Shown piece after piece: positions 10,014-20,250 of a stretch of 64,000 bases of DNA. The position numbers and the translations under genes are program-made. The notes under the pieces were generated by a model. The model was not told where the DNA came from. It did not search any database and saw only the letters and a program-made list of their open reading frames with translations. The first letter of the stretch is position 1; every line of letters begins with the position of its first letter. The DNA comes from JAHQVK01 sp036788295 (GTDB lineage: Bacteria > Myxococcota > Kuafuiibacteriia > Kuafuiibacteriales > Kuafuiibacteriaceae), in the NCBI GenBank assembly GCA_036788295.1, contig DAIQNR010000019.1, positions 1 to 64,000 on the forward strand, written 5' to 3'.

Positions 10014-11486
10014 GTGCGCGTCGCGACGTCCATTCTGTGCGCCGCCTGCGCGTTTTCGGCCGCGCCCCTCGGGGAGGCGGCCGAGCCGCCCACGGTGGGG
10101 ACCTGGTATCGAGCCGAGCCCACCGGGGAGATCCGGTTCCCGGTCCGAGCGGTGACGAGCACCGCCTCCGATCCGCCCGGCGGGCACGACCTCGACTCGC
10201 TGGTGCGGCTCGCGTCGAGCGACAGCCTCCAAGTGCGGGTCAGCGAGGCCCAGGTTCTCGAGGCGCGGGCGCTTTACCAGCTCGCGGTGGCTCAGGCCTA
10301 CCCCCAAGGCCGAGCCCGCTTCCTGTTCGGCGGCCCCACCCCCGAAGCCCGCACCACCGTCCGCAACGACCCGAGCACGCTCACCCCTGCCTCGCTCGAG
10401 CAGGATCTCGACTTCGGGGAGCTGGGGGTCACCTTTCGGGGCAACGCGGAGGCGGCGATCCCCATCTACACGTTCGGCCAGCTCGAGAAGGGTCGCCAGG
10501 CCTCCTCCCACCTCATCGAAGCGGCGACGGCCCAGGTCACGGCGACCCGGGCCCAGGTGATCGTCGATCTGAACCGGGCCTACTGGGGCTGGCAGCTCGT
10601 TCGCAGCCTGCTCGGATCGCTCGACGAAGGGGCCCGTCGCCTGACCGAGGTGCTCGAGCGCATCGAGGAGCTGCTCGACGCCGACAGCCCCCAGGTCACC
10701 GAAAACGACCGGCTCCGGCTGAAATTCGCGCTCGCCAGCCTCTCGGCCAGGCAGGCCGAGGCGGTCGGGGGCAAAGCCCAAATCGAGCAAGCGCTCCGGC
10801 TGCTCGTCGGGCGCGCGCAGGGTCGCCCGCTCCCGCTGAAGGAAGAGAAGCTCGCCACCTCGCTGCCCCGCCTGATGCCGCTTCAAGAGCTCTTGTCGGG
10901 GGCCAAGAGCGGTCGCCCGGAGCTGGCCGCGCTCCATCACGTCGTCGAAGCCCAGCGCGCGTTTCGCGATCTGCGGGCGGCGCAGCTGTACCCGACGCTG
11001 TTCTTCGGCGGGTTTCTCAACTTTGCGGTCACCACCAACGCCACCGACCAGACCAACCCGTTCTTGAACGACCCCTTCAACTTCTTCGATGCCGGGGTCG
11101 GTTTCGGGCTGCAGGTCGAGCTCGATTTTTTCCAGCGGCTCGCCCAGGTCGAGCAAGCGGAGGCTCAGCTCGCGGTGCGGGAGCAGCAGCGCGAGCTTCT
11201 GGGAGAGGCGGTGGAGCTCGAGGTGCGGTCGATCCACGCCCGGCTCGAGGCCGCCCGCGAGCAGGCGAACCGGCTGGAGCGGGCGTATTCGTCGGCCCGG
11301 GGCTGGCTGACTGGCGCCGTGCTCGCGTACGACGTCGGGGCCGGCCGCGCCGACGAGCTCATCGACGCCTTCTTGGCCTGGGCGACGTCGGAGGCCGAGC
11401 TCGAGACCACCCGCTTCTCCTACCTGGTGGGGTACGCCGACCTCGCCCGGGCCGCGGGGCGGCTCGTCGAGGCCCGCCGGCGGTGA
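10014..11486 (+). CDS. TolC-family outer membrane efflux protein
   Basis: 490 residues from the GTG at 10014, which puts a signal peptide (VRVATSILCAACAFSA) at the start; longer in-frame starts exist upstream at 9906 and 9951 but add sequence unlike a signal. The body has the two-fold repeat of long amphipathic helices and short beta segments (for example LYPTLFFGGFLNF) that form the OEP trimeric channel-tunnel. In the family this is the outer-membrane part of tripartite exporters. It heads an operon with an MlaC-like protein and an ABC exporter, so it probably works in envelope export or lipid trafficking. No adaptor (HlyD-type) gene lies next to it. Confidence 0.85.
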   Translation: MRVATSILCAACAFSAAPLGEAAEPPTVGTWYRAEPTGEIRFPVRAVTSTASDPPGGHDLDSLVRLASSDSLQVRVSEAQVLEARALYQLAVAQAYPQGRARFLFGGPTPEARTTVRNDPSTLTPASLEQDLDFGELGVTFRGNAEAAIPIYTFGQLEKGRQASSHLIEAATAQVTATRAQVIVDLNRAYWGWQLVRSLLGSLDEGARRLTEVLERIEELLDADSPQVTENDRLRLKFALASLSARQAEAVGGKAQIEQALRLLVGRAQGRPLPLKEEKLATSLPRLMPLQELLSGAKSGRPELAALHHVVEAQRAFRDLRAAQLYPTLFFGGFLNFAVTTNATDQTNPFLNDPFNFFDAGVGFGLQVELDFFQRLAQVEQAEAQLAVREQQRELLGEAVELEVRSIHARLEAAREQANRLERAYSSARGWLTGAVLAYDVGAGRADELIDAFLAWATSEAELETTRFSYLVGYADLARAAGRLVEARRR

Positions 11487-11543
11487 TCGCCGCCACGGTG
11501 GTGAACAATCGGCTTGCGTCGGTCCGTCGGAGGGCACGACACC

Positions 11544-12221
11544 ATGCGTATGTCCCCGCTCTTGCGACCCCCGCTCGCCTTCGCCCTCGCCGTCACCGTG
11601 GCGGTCGCGGCCGAGGCGGCCCCAGCCTCCCCGAAGGCGTTCTTGGAGGCGAAGATCGAGGCCGCCCACGCCCTCGCTCGCCGGAAGGTGCCGCCGGGCA
11701 GCGAGGCCGAAAAGAAGCTGAAGTCCGACGCCAAGTTGCTCATCGACGACATGCTCGACTGGGGCGAGCTCACCGAGCGATCGCTCGGGAGCCACTGGAA
11801 GAAGCTGTCGGAAGGGGACCGGACCCGCTTCTCCGGCCTCCTTCGCCAGCTGATCGAGGCCTCGTACCGGTCGCGGCTCGACCTCGCGTTCCAAAAGCAG
11901 GACGAGATCAACCGTCCGTCGAAGGTGGACATCGACTGGCTCGAGGAGGACCTCTCCCCAGACAAAGCCAGCCTGCTCGCCAAGGTCAGCTCCGGCGGCG
12001 ATTCGGCCCTCGTCGGGTTCAGCCTCCGCCGGGACGAGGAGCGGTGGCGGGTGTACGACGTGGCGCTCGACGAGCTGTCCACCTTGCGAACCTACCGGTC
12101 GAACTTCAACAAGATCATCAGGGATGAAGGCATCCCGGGGCTGTTCACCCGCCTCGAGAAGAAGATCGAGGACATCGAGGCAGGGAGGGCGGACCTCTCT
12201 CGGTCCGGCTTGTCCGACTGA
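11544..12221 (+). CDS. MlaC/Ttg2-like periplasmic phospholipid-binding protein
   Basis: 225 residues with a signal peptide ending near AEAAPASP. It belongs to the toluene-tolerance Ttg2/MlaC family by pattern: conserved DDMLDWGELTERSLGSHWKKL, LLRQLIEASYRSRL, the VGFSLRRDEERWRVYDV strand pair and a C-terminal helix ending in NKIIRDEGIPGLFTRLEKKI. MlaC carries phospholipid between the inner-membrane MlaFEDB complex and the outer membrane. No mlaE/F/D genes are in the window; the neighbours are a TolC-like factor and an ABC exporter, so the partner here may be different. The next gene starts 6 nt after its stop. Confidence 0.82.
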   Translation: MRMSPLLRPPLAFALAVTVAVAAEAAPASPKAFLEAKIEAAHALARRKVPPGSEAEKKLKSDAKLLIDDMLDWGELTERSLGSHWKKLSEGDRTRFSGLLRQLIEASYRSRLDLAFQKQDEINRPSKVDIDWLEEDLSPDKASLLAKVSSGGDSALVGFSLRRDEERWRVYDVALDELSTLRTYRSNFNKIIRDEGIPGLFTRLEKKIEDIEAGRADLSRSGLSD

Positions 12222-12227
12222 ACGTCC

Positions 12228-14057
12228 ATGGGCCGCTTCGAGGCGACTGCGCGGCCCGAGATCTCGGGCCTCGCCCACCGGGCCTGGAAGAGCCTTCTTT
12301 TGCTGCCTCCGGGCGAGCGCTGGCGGTGGTGGCTGCTCGTGCCCGCGATGGGCACGGCGGCGATGCTCGAGGCCGCGGGCGCGGCCCTCATCTTCACCCT
12401 GGTCGAGGTGGTCCACGACCGGGCCCGGGCCGGCGACCTGCTCGTCACCCGGGCCGTCGCTGCCGGGCTCGGGCTTTCGCCCCATGAGGTGCTCGTCCCC
12501 TTCTCGGCCGCCGTCGCCGGCTTCTACCTGGTGAAGAACGCCACCGTCGGGCTCGTGGAGTGGTTCATTCACCGCAGGGCGGCGGCCGCGGTCACGCACG
12601 TGTCGGCCCGGCTGCTCACCGCCTACCTCGCCGCGCCCTTTTCCCTGCACCTCGGGACGCGATCCTCGGCGCTCATCCGCAACGTGCACGACGCCGTGGA
12701 GCTGACGTACCGAGGAGCGCTCCTGTCGATGGCGAGCGCGATCAGCGAGCTGGTGCTCGCGCTCGGCCTGTTCGCGGTGCTCGTCCACACCGCGCCGGAG
12801 CTGAGCCTCGGGCTCGGGCTCGGAGTCGGGGGGTTCTTCCTCCTCACCCTGACCGCGACCCGCCGCGCCTTCACCCGGTGGGGCGAAGCGATGCACCGGC
12901 TCCGGGCGAGCGCGCTGTCGAGCCTTCAGCAGGGGCTCGGCGGCATGCGGGAGGTTCGTGTGCTCGGCCGGGAGGCGTTCTTCGCCGACGCCTACCGAGC
13001 CCTCCGGGCCGAGATGGGGCGCCTGTCGGTGTGGCGGGGCGTGGCCGACAGCTTGCCCCGCCTGTTGCTCGAGACCGCGTTCGTCACCGGGGTGTGCGGC
13101 ATGGTGGTCGGGTTCTTCTGGGCCGGCGAGCTCGACCGCGTGGTCGTGCTGCTCGGCGTGCTCGCCTACGCCGGGTTTCGCCTGTTCCCGGTGGTGCAGC
13201 GCATCCTCCACCACATCGCCGCGGTCCGGTTCAGCGCGGCGAGCATGGACGAGCTGCTGTCCGAGCTCGGCCGATTCGAGTTGCCCGCCCCGCAAGGACC
13301 CCTCCCGGCCCGGTTCGAGCGCAGCCTTCGGTTCGAGTCGGTGTCGCTCACCTACCCCGACGCGGCGAGCCCCGCGCTCGCCGGCCTCGACCTCGAGCTG
13401 TCGCCCGGGGAGCGGCTCGGGGTCGTCGGCCCCACCGGGGCGGGCAAGTCGACCTTCATCGACCTCTTGCTCGGCCTGCTCGACCCGACCGAAGGGACGA
13501 TCTTCATCGACGGGGAGCCGCTGCCCCCGCGGCGGCGGGCGTGGCAGCGGCGGATCGGCTTCGTACCCCAATCCCCCCACCTGCTCGACGACACCCTGAC
13601 GAAAAACGTGGCCTTCGGGGTCCCCGAGGCCGAGATCGACGAGGCGAGGGTGAAGGAGGCGGCCCGGCTCGCGCAGCTGGGGCCCCTCATCGACCGGCTC
13701 CCCCACGGCCTTCACACCGTCGTCGGCGAGCGGGGCCAGCGGCTGTCCGGGGGCGAGCGGCAGCGGGTCGCCGTGGCCCGGGCCCTGTACCACCGGCCTT
13801 CGGTGCTCGTGTTCGACGAGGCGACCTCCGCGCTCGACACCGTGACCGAGTCGGCCCTGATGGACGCGCTCGATGGGCTGTCCCGCGAGCACACCGTCGT
13901 GCTCGTGGCCCACCGGATCGCGACCGTCGCCGGCTGCGACCGCATCCTCGTGCTCGAAGGGGGGATAGCGACCGGCCTCGACCGCCCCGAGGTGCTCGGC
14001 GCCGCCCACCCCACCTACCGAAAGCTCGCTCGAAGCACCGAGCCGGTGCCCATCTAG
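12228..14057 (+). CDS. ABC transporter, fused permease and ATPase (exporter type)
   Basis: 609 residues. The N-terminal type I exporter membrane domain (about 25-330) has several hydrophobic segments. The ATPase domain follows with Walker A GPTGAGKST, Q-loop FVPQSPH, signature LSGGERQRV, Walker B VLVFDEATSALD and the switch His in LVAHR. All motifs are intact. Members of this half-transporter class move lipids, lipid-linked oligosaccharides or peptides out of the cytoplasm. It is co-directional with the TolC-like and MlaC-like genes (6 nt from the latter), which suggests lipid or envelope traffic. The substrate cannot be read from sequence. Confidence 0.9.
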   Translation: MGRFEATARPEISGLAHRAWKSLLLLPPGERWRWWLLVPAMGTAAMLEAAGAALIFTLVEVVHDRARAGDLLVTRAVAAGLGLSPHEVLVPFSAAVAGFYLVKNATVGLVEWFIHRRAAAAVTHVSARLLTAYLAAPFSLHLGTRSSALIRNVHDAVELTYRGALLSMASAISELVLALGLFAVLVHTAPELSLGLGLGVGGFFLLTLTATRRAFTRWGEAMHRLRASALSSLQQGLGGMREVRVLGREAFFADAYRALRAEMGRLSVWRGVADSLPRLLLETAFVTGVCGMVVGFFWAGELDRVVVLLGVLAYAGFRLFPVVQRILHHIAAVRFSAASMDELLSELGRFELPAPQGPLPARFERSLRFESVSLTYPDAASPALAGLDLELSPGERLGVVGPTGAGKSTFIDLLLGLLDPTEGTIFIDGEPLPPRRRAWQRRIGFVPQSPHLLDDTLTKNVAFGVPEAEIDEARVKEAARLAQLGPLIDRLPHGLHTVVGERGQRLSGGERQRVAVARALYHRPSVLVFDEATSALDTVTESALMDALDGLSREHTVVLVAHRIATVAGCDRILVLEGGIATGLDRPEVLGAAHPTYRKLARSTEPVPI

Positions 14058-14080
14058 CCGTCGGGAGGTCTCGAACGACC

Positions 14081-14719
14081 ATGGGGCACATCCTCGTGAC
14101 CGGTTTTCGCCGTTTCGCCAGCCACGCGGTGAACCCTTCCGGTGAGCTGGCCCTGGCGCTCGACGGCCGCGCGGTGGCGGGGCGGAGGGTTCGGGGCTGC
14201 GTGCTCCCGGTCGAATTCGACGGCGCCCCCCGCGCGCTCGACGAGGCCCTCGCCGCCGGTCCGAGGCCCGAGCTGGTGGTCGCGCTCGGGCTCGCGTCGA
14301 GCCGGGCCGCGCTGTCGGTGGAGCGGGTGGCGGTGAACCTCATCGACGCGCCGATCCCCGACGAGGCCGGACAGTGGCTCCACGACGTGCCCTGCCGGCC
14401 GGGCGGCCCGGCCGCGTACTTCTCGACCCTGCCGGTGAAGCGGATGGCGAGGGCGATCGAGCTCGCCGGCGTGCCGAGCGAGCTGTCCCTGAGCGCGGGG
14501 AGCTTCGTCTGCAACCTGGTCTTCTACCACTTGATGGAACGGCTCGCCGGGGACCGGGACGTCCGAGCCGGCTTCGTGCACGTCCCCGCCCTGCCCGACG
14601 CTCCGTCAGGGACGGGGGGCCTCCCGCTCGCCGAGCAGCTCCGGGGGCTCGAAGCCGGCCTCGCTGCCGCCCTCCACCCCGGAGACGACCTGCCCGGGAT
14701 CGGCGGCGCGCTCGCCTGA
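14081..14719 (+). CDS. pcp: Pyroglutamyl-peptidase I
   Basis: 212 residues, the normal size for this cytosolic cysteine peptidase (family C15), which removes N-terminal pyroglutamate. The catalytic triad is in place: Glu81 (SVERVAVN), Cys144 (GSFVCNLVFYH) and His167 (GFVHVPALP), matching the spacing known for the family. A good ribosome-binding site (GGGAGGT, 14062-14068) precedes the ATG. It ends the exporter operon. Its last 114 nt are antisense to the 3' end of the response-regulator/phosphatase gene. Confidence 0.93.
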   Translation: MGHILVTGFRRFASHAVNPSGELALALDGRAVAGRRVRGCVLPVEFDGAPRALDEALAAGPRPELVVALGLASSRAALSVERVAVNLIDAPIPDEAGQWLHDVPCRPGGPAAYFSTLPVKRMARAIELAGVPSELSLSAGSFVCNLVFYHLMERLAGDRDVRAGFVHVPALPDAPSGTGGLPLAEQLRGLEAGLAAALHPGDDLPGIGGALA

Positions 14720-16387
14720 GCGATCCTCCTCGAACGAGCACCGGGCGTGAACCCGGTTGCCCCGTGGCGAGAACTCCAGGGTTTGGGAGATGCTGCGCAC
14801 CATCTCGAGGCCGCGGCCGTGCATCTCGAACCCTTCGCCCCGGTCGGCCGAAACAGAGACGTCGAAACCGGGCCCGGAGTCGGTGACTTCGATGTCCACC
14901 AGCGCCCGCGGGCCGGACTTCTCGACCCGAATCGACAGCTCCACCCGGCCTCGGTCGAGCGCCTCGAGCCTGCGGGCCCGGTCCTCGTAGAACGCGCAGA
15001 AGCTGTCGGGGTCCGTCTTCGAGGCCGACTCGAGCCCCAACACGCCGTGGTCGATGGCGTTGTTCACGAGCTCCGCCGCCACCGCGAACACCTCCACCCG
15101 CCGGCCCTCGAGCCCGGGCAGCGCGTCGAGCATCCCCTCCACCGTCCGCAGCGGATCCCCCCCGCGGAGCCCGTCCGGTCCGTAGACGAGGCGCAAGCTC
15201 GCGACCGAGCCCATCGCCGAGGCCGCCTCGACCGGCCGTGCGTCCGCGTGCACATCGAGCTCGAGCAACGTCACGTCGTCCCCAGGCTCCGCGCCGGCCA
15301 CGAACCGGTCGAGCTCGGCCAGGGCGGCGTCGAACACCGCATTCGGGGCCCGCTCCGCGGCGATCTCGGCGAGCAGGCGCTCGTCCCCAAACGGGGTCCC
15401 GTCCGGGCGCTCCGCTTCGACCACCCCGTCGGAGAAGAGGTACATCCTCTCCCCCGGTCGCAAAGAGAGCACAGGAACCGGTCCGCGGGCATCGAAGCGG
15501 TCGAGCACGCCGAGCGGGAGGTGGTTCGACGGCACCGACGCCCGAATCTGTCCTTGCGGGCCTCGAACGAGCACCGGGGGCATGCCCGCGTTGAGCACCG
15601 ACACTTCGCCCCTCGACGGATCGATGTCGAGCAGCACCAAGGCCAAGAACCGGTCCCGGGGCAAGACCACCCGGAGGGCGGCGTGGGCGGCGGCGGCGAG
15701 GTCATCGATGTGCTGAAACTCGGCGCACATCCGCTGAAACTGGGCCACCACCGGCAGGCCGCCGATCGCGGCGACCAGCCCATGGCCCGAAAAGTCGCCG
15801 AGCAGGAGCCGCATCCGGCCTTCCGGCCCGGGCGCGGCGAGCAGGAGGTCGCCGTTGAAGACGTCCAGTGGGCGGCTTCGGTACCGAAACATCGGGTGGT
15901 CGAGCGACGGGCTCTTGATGAGGCTCGCCATCAACCGCTCGGCCACCACCTGCTCCTCGAGGCTTCTCGCGTGAAGCGCCTCGACCTGCGCCCGCTTCTC
16001 CGAGAGCGCGGCGAAGGCGGAGCGGGTCCGAAGCGCCGCCCGCATCTTGCTCTCGAGCACCTGGCGGTTGAAGGGTTTCGGCACGAAGTCATCGGCTCCG
16101 GCCTCCATTCCCTTCTTCAGGCTGGCCTCGTCGGACAGCGCCGTGACCATGATGATCGGGACATGCTCGTCCCCAGCTGCGGCTTTCATCATCCGCGCCG
16201 CTTGAAACCCATCGACCCGGGGCATCATCGCGTCGAGCAGGACCACGTCCGGGCGCTCCCGAACGAACATCTCCACCGCCTCCGCCCCATCCTCGGCCTC
16301 GAACACGACGTAGCGGTCGCGGTCGAGCAAGCGGCCGAGCAGCACCCGGTTGATGCGCTGGTCGTCGGCGATGAGAACTCGGATCAT
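14606..16387 (-). CDS. Response regulator with SpoIIE-type phosphatase and anti-sigma-factor-like ATPase domains
   Basis: 593 residues in three parts. A receiver domain (1-120) has the phospho-acceptor Asp52 (VLLDAMMPRVDG) and Lys in FVPKPF. After a coiled-coil linker comes a PP2C/SpoIIE phosphatase domain (about 165-375) with metal-site signatures LLGDFSGHG, LFSDGVVEAE and PGDDVTLL. A HATPase_c domain of the RsbW type (about 420-560) has AAELVNNAIDHGV and DSGPGFD. In partner-switching systems the phosphatase activates a STAS antagonist and the kinase inactivates it; here both lie in one protein under receiver control, and a STAS gene overlaps by 4 nt. The last ~37 residues are unconserved and lie antisense to pcp, consistent with a lost stop codon and extension. 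Confidence 0.9.
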   Translation of the reverse strand: MIRVLIADDQRINRVLLGRLLDRDRYVVFEAEDGAEAVEMFVRERPDVVLLDAMMPRVDGFQAARMMKAAAGDEHVPIIMVTALSDEASLKKGMEAGADDFVPKPFNRQVLESKMRAALRTRSAFAALSEKRAQVEALHARSLEEQVVAERLMASLIKSPSLDHPMFRYRSRPLDVFNGDLLLAAPGPEGRMRLLLGDFSGHGLVAAIGGLPVVAQFQRMCAEFQHIDDLAAAAHAALRVVLPRDRFLALVLLDIDPSRGEVSVLNAGMPPVLVRGPQGQIRASVPSNHLPLGVLDRFDARGPVPVLSLRPGERMYLFSDGVVEAERPDGTPFGDERLLAEIAAERAPNAVFDAALAELDRFVAGAEPGDDVTLLELDVHADARPVEAASAMGSVASLRLVYGPDGLRGGDPLRTVEGMLDALPGLEGRRVEVFAVAAELVNNAIDHGVLGLESASKTDPDSFCAFYEDRARRLEALDRGRVELSIRVEKSGPRALVDIEVTDSGPGFDVSVSADRGEGFEMHGRGLEMVRSISQTLEFSPRGNRVHARCSFEEDRSGERAADPGQVVSGVEGGSEAGFEPPELLGEREAPRP

Positions 16388-16680
16388 GCCGGCGCCATGG
16401 TGAAGATGCGATGAAAGTTCGCGATCTCGAGGACCTTTCGAACCTCGCTCGAGCAGCCCACGATCTCGACCTCGCGGGCGTGATCTTTCAGCAAGAGCAA
16501 CATGCCGAGCGCCGAGCTGTCGAGGTAGCTCGTGCCGGACAGATCCACCCGGCAGCGATGAACGCCGGGCGAGGCCTTCACGGCCTCACGAAACTCCCGG
16601 TGGAGGTTGAAGTCGAACCTTCCGTCGATCGACAGGGTGAGTTCTTGGCCATTCGAGGACAGTTGGGCGTTGATCGGCAT
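16384..16680 (-). CDS. STAS-domain anti-sigma factor antagonist
   Basis: 98 residues, a single STAS domain. The phosphorylatable-serine motif DSSALGML (54-61) matches SpoIIAA/RsbV-type antagonists. It overlaps the start of the response regulator/SpoIIE/HATPase gene by 4 nt (ATGA), which strongly suggests it is the substrate of that protein: phosphorylated by the HATPase domain and dephosphorylated by the SpoIIE domain. The downstream target could be a sigma factor or another output protein; none is encoded here. Confidence 0.9.
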   Translation of the reverse strand: MPINAQLSSNGQELTLSIDGRFDFNLHREFREAVKASPGVHRCRVDLSGTSYLDSSALGMLLLLKDHAREVEIVGCSSEVRKVLEIANFHRIFTMAPA

Positions 16681-16754
16681 CTTGTTCCCTTCGAGCCCCC
16701 ATCACGTAGGGCAGGACCCGCTCGTGCAGTCGGATCGATTTCAGTGGCTAGAAC

Positions 16755-17666
16755 TCAAAACAGCTCGACATCCCCGGCGTCCATTCCATCCTGGCTCACC
16801 GGGGAGATCTTGGGCGGCGCAGCGACGTGGGTGAAATCGCCCGGGTCGTCCGACCCGAGCGCGGTCACCGCCTCCTTCGAGGCCTGAAGCCGCTGCTCCA
16901 CTTGGCCGAGGACCTGAGTGGCGAGATCCTCGAACTGAAGACCGCGGATCGCGGCCGCGGCCCGGAGGTCGAGCCGCTCCGACAGGGCTTGAACCATCGC
17001 GAGCCGCTCGGCGAGCGCGGCTTGGACCAACTCCACCGATCTCCGCATCGCCTTCACCTCACTTTGGGCTTCGAGCGCGGCGTCGAGGTCGTGGCTCGCC
17101 ATGTCGGCGATCGCCGTCTGCACCTCGGTGATCGAGCTACGGGCCCTCTCGATGGTCTCGACGATCTCTTCGTTCAAGGCCCGGGTGTTTCGAGACAGGG
17201 CCCGCACCTCGTGGGCCACGACCTGAAAGCCCTTTCCCTGCTCGCCGGCGCGGGCCGCCTCGAGGGAGGCGTTGATGGCGAGCAGCGAGGTGTCGGCGGC
17301 GATCGCATCGACCCGCTCCACCCGCTCGAAGATGGCGTCGATGTGCTCCACCATGTCGTTCACCTTGTAGGCGATGAGCACGGTTTGCTTGCCGAAGTCC
17401 GCCAGTTGGTTCGCAAACAGGAAAAAGATCGACTCGGTCTTCTCGAGAAAGTCATTGAGGTCGTTTCGCCCGTCCCCGTCGCCGCCGGTCAGCGCTTCCT
17501 CGACCAGTCGCCGCTGTTGCTTCGCGTCTTTCGCAAGCGCGGTGAAGCTCTCGTAGAGCTCCGCCACCGCCTTCGAGAGAAGGGACCGGCACTGGCCCAC
17601 CTCGGTCGACGCGACGTCGAGCGATGCGCCAGCCGCCGCCGCGAGCTCCGTACGGGCCGCCGTCAC
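16755..17666 (-). CDS. Soluble methyl-accepting chemotaxis-like protein
   Basis: 303 residues without a signal peptide, transmembrane helix or HAMP domain. The central part is the conserved hairpin-tip region of chemoreceptors (VDAIAADTSLLAINASLEAA, EQGKGFQVVAHEVRALS), flanked by long coiled-coil helices. The N-terminal sensing part is short and helical. Such cytoplasmic receptors bind CheW and CheA in arrays; neither gene is in the window. The gene overlaps cheY by 4 nt and lies 74 nt upstream of the STAS gene, so chemosensory and partner-switching components appear to share an operon. Confidence 0.85.
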   Translation of the reverse strand: MTAARTELAAAAGASLDVASTEVGQCRSLLSKAVAELYESFTALAKDAKQQRRLVEEALTGGDGDGRNDLNDFLEKTESIFFLFANQLADFGKQTVLIAYKVNDMVEHIDAIFERVERVDAIAADTSLLAINASLEAARAGEQGKGFQVVAHEVRALSRNTRALNEEIVETIERARSSITEVQTAIADMASHDLDAALEAQSEVKAMRRSVELVQAALAERLAMVQALSERLDLRAAAAIRGLQFEDLATQVLGQVEQRLQASKEAVTALGSDDPGDFTHVAAPPKISPVSQDGMDAGDVELF

Positions 17667-18031
17667 TGGAGGACCTTGCGCACGGTGGCGATGAGCTTCG
17701 TGGGATCAAAGGGCTTCACGAGCCAGCCGGTCGCGCCCGCTTGCTTCGCCGTCGCCTTCTTCTCGGCGCTCACCTCGGTGGTGAGCATCAAGATCGGCGT
17801 GTGTTTGTAGTTGGGAAGCTCTCGCAGCTTTCCGACCAGGGTGATCCCGTCCATCCGGGGCATGTTCACGTCGATGAGGCACAGCCGCACCGATTCGATC
17901 TGCGCGAGCTCGAGGCCGGCCATCCCGTCCTCGGCTTGCACCACGGACAGTCCCGCCTCTTCGAGCGTCGCCCGCACCAGCGCTCGCATGGACGGCGAGT
18001 CATCGACCGCCAGCACATCGGCCATATTCAA
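17663..18031 (-). CDS. CheY-like single-domain response regulator
   Basis: 122 residues, a lone receiver domain. Acidic pocket residues DD (10-11), phospho-acceptor Asp54 (CLIDVNMPRMDG), the switch Thr in LTTE and Lys in VKPF are all present. With no output domain it should act by protein-protein contact, as CheY does. It is the first gene of the signalling operon and overlaps the soluble receptor by 4 nt. ATG codons at 18031 and 18025 are both possible starts. Confidence 0.9.
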   Translation of the reverse strand: MNMADVLAVDDSPSMRALVRATLEEAGLSVVQAEDGMAGLELAQIESVRLCLIDVNMPRMDGITLVGKLRELPNYKHTPILMLTTEVSAEKKATAKQAGATGWLVKPFDPTKLIATVRKVLQ

Positions 18032-18210
18032 GGCATCGGCGCTCCCCGCCGGCGCTTGAGCGCCGCACCGTCAGAACCGGGTTCGGGAAATCGACCGCGG
18101 AGGTTGCGAAGGCCGAGCGAGTCGCGGACGCGAGGTCGCCCTCCGACGGGAGCGAAGCGGACCAGCGCCGGCGAGGGAGGGCGAGATTCGTTCCCGACCG
18201 GCTCTTGGCT

Positions 18211-20148
<1,938 letters not shown>

Positions 20149-20187
20149 CCTTTTTGGTCCTGTACCCCGCTGGGGACGGCTTCACAC

Positions 20188-20216
20188 TCTATACCGTCCC
20201 ACACCGGAAGCGAAAG
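20188..20216 (-). promoter_or_regulatory. Possible sigma-70-type promoter of ftsH
   Basis: On the minus strand TATAGA (20193-20188) is a good -10 hexamer in a very GC-rich background. A weak -35 (CTTTCG, 20216-20211) lies 17 nt upstream. The -10 is about 40 nt before the ftsH ATG. Support is by consensus only. Confidence 0.35.
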
Positions 20217-20250
20217 CGCCGTCGCTCTCGTTGGCGGCGACGAGGCCCGC

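Noticed and set aside
9765..14009. Very long open frame on the minus strand (about 1400 codons)
   Set aside because: Antisense to the TolC-like, MlaC-like and ABC exporter genes. The composition is Arg/Gly/Pro/His-rich without motifs; it is a by-product of high GC.
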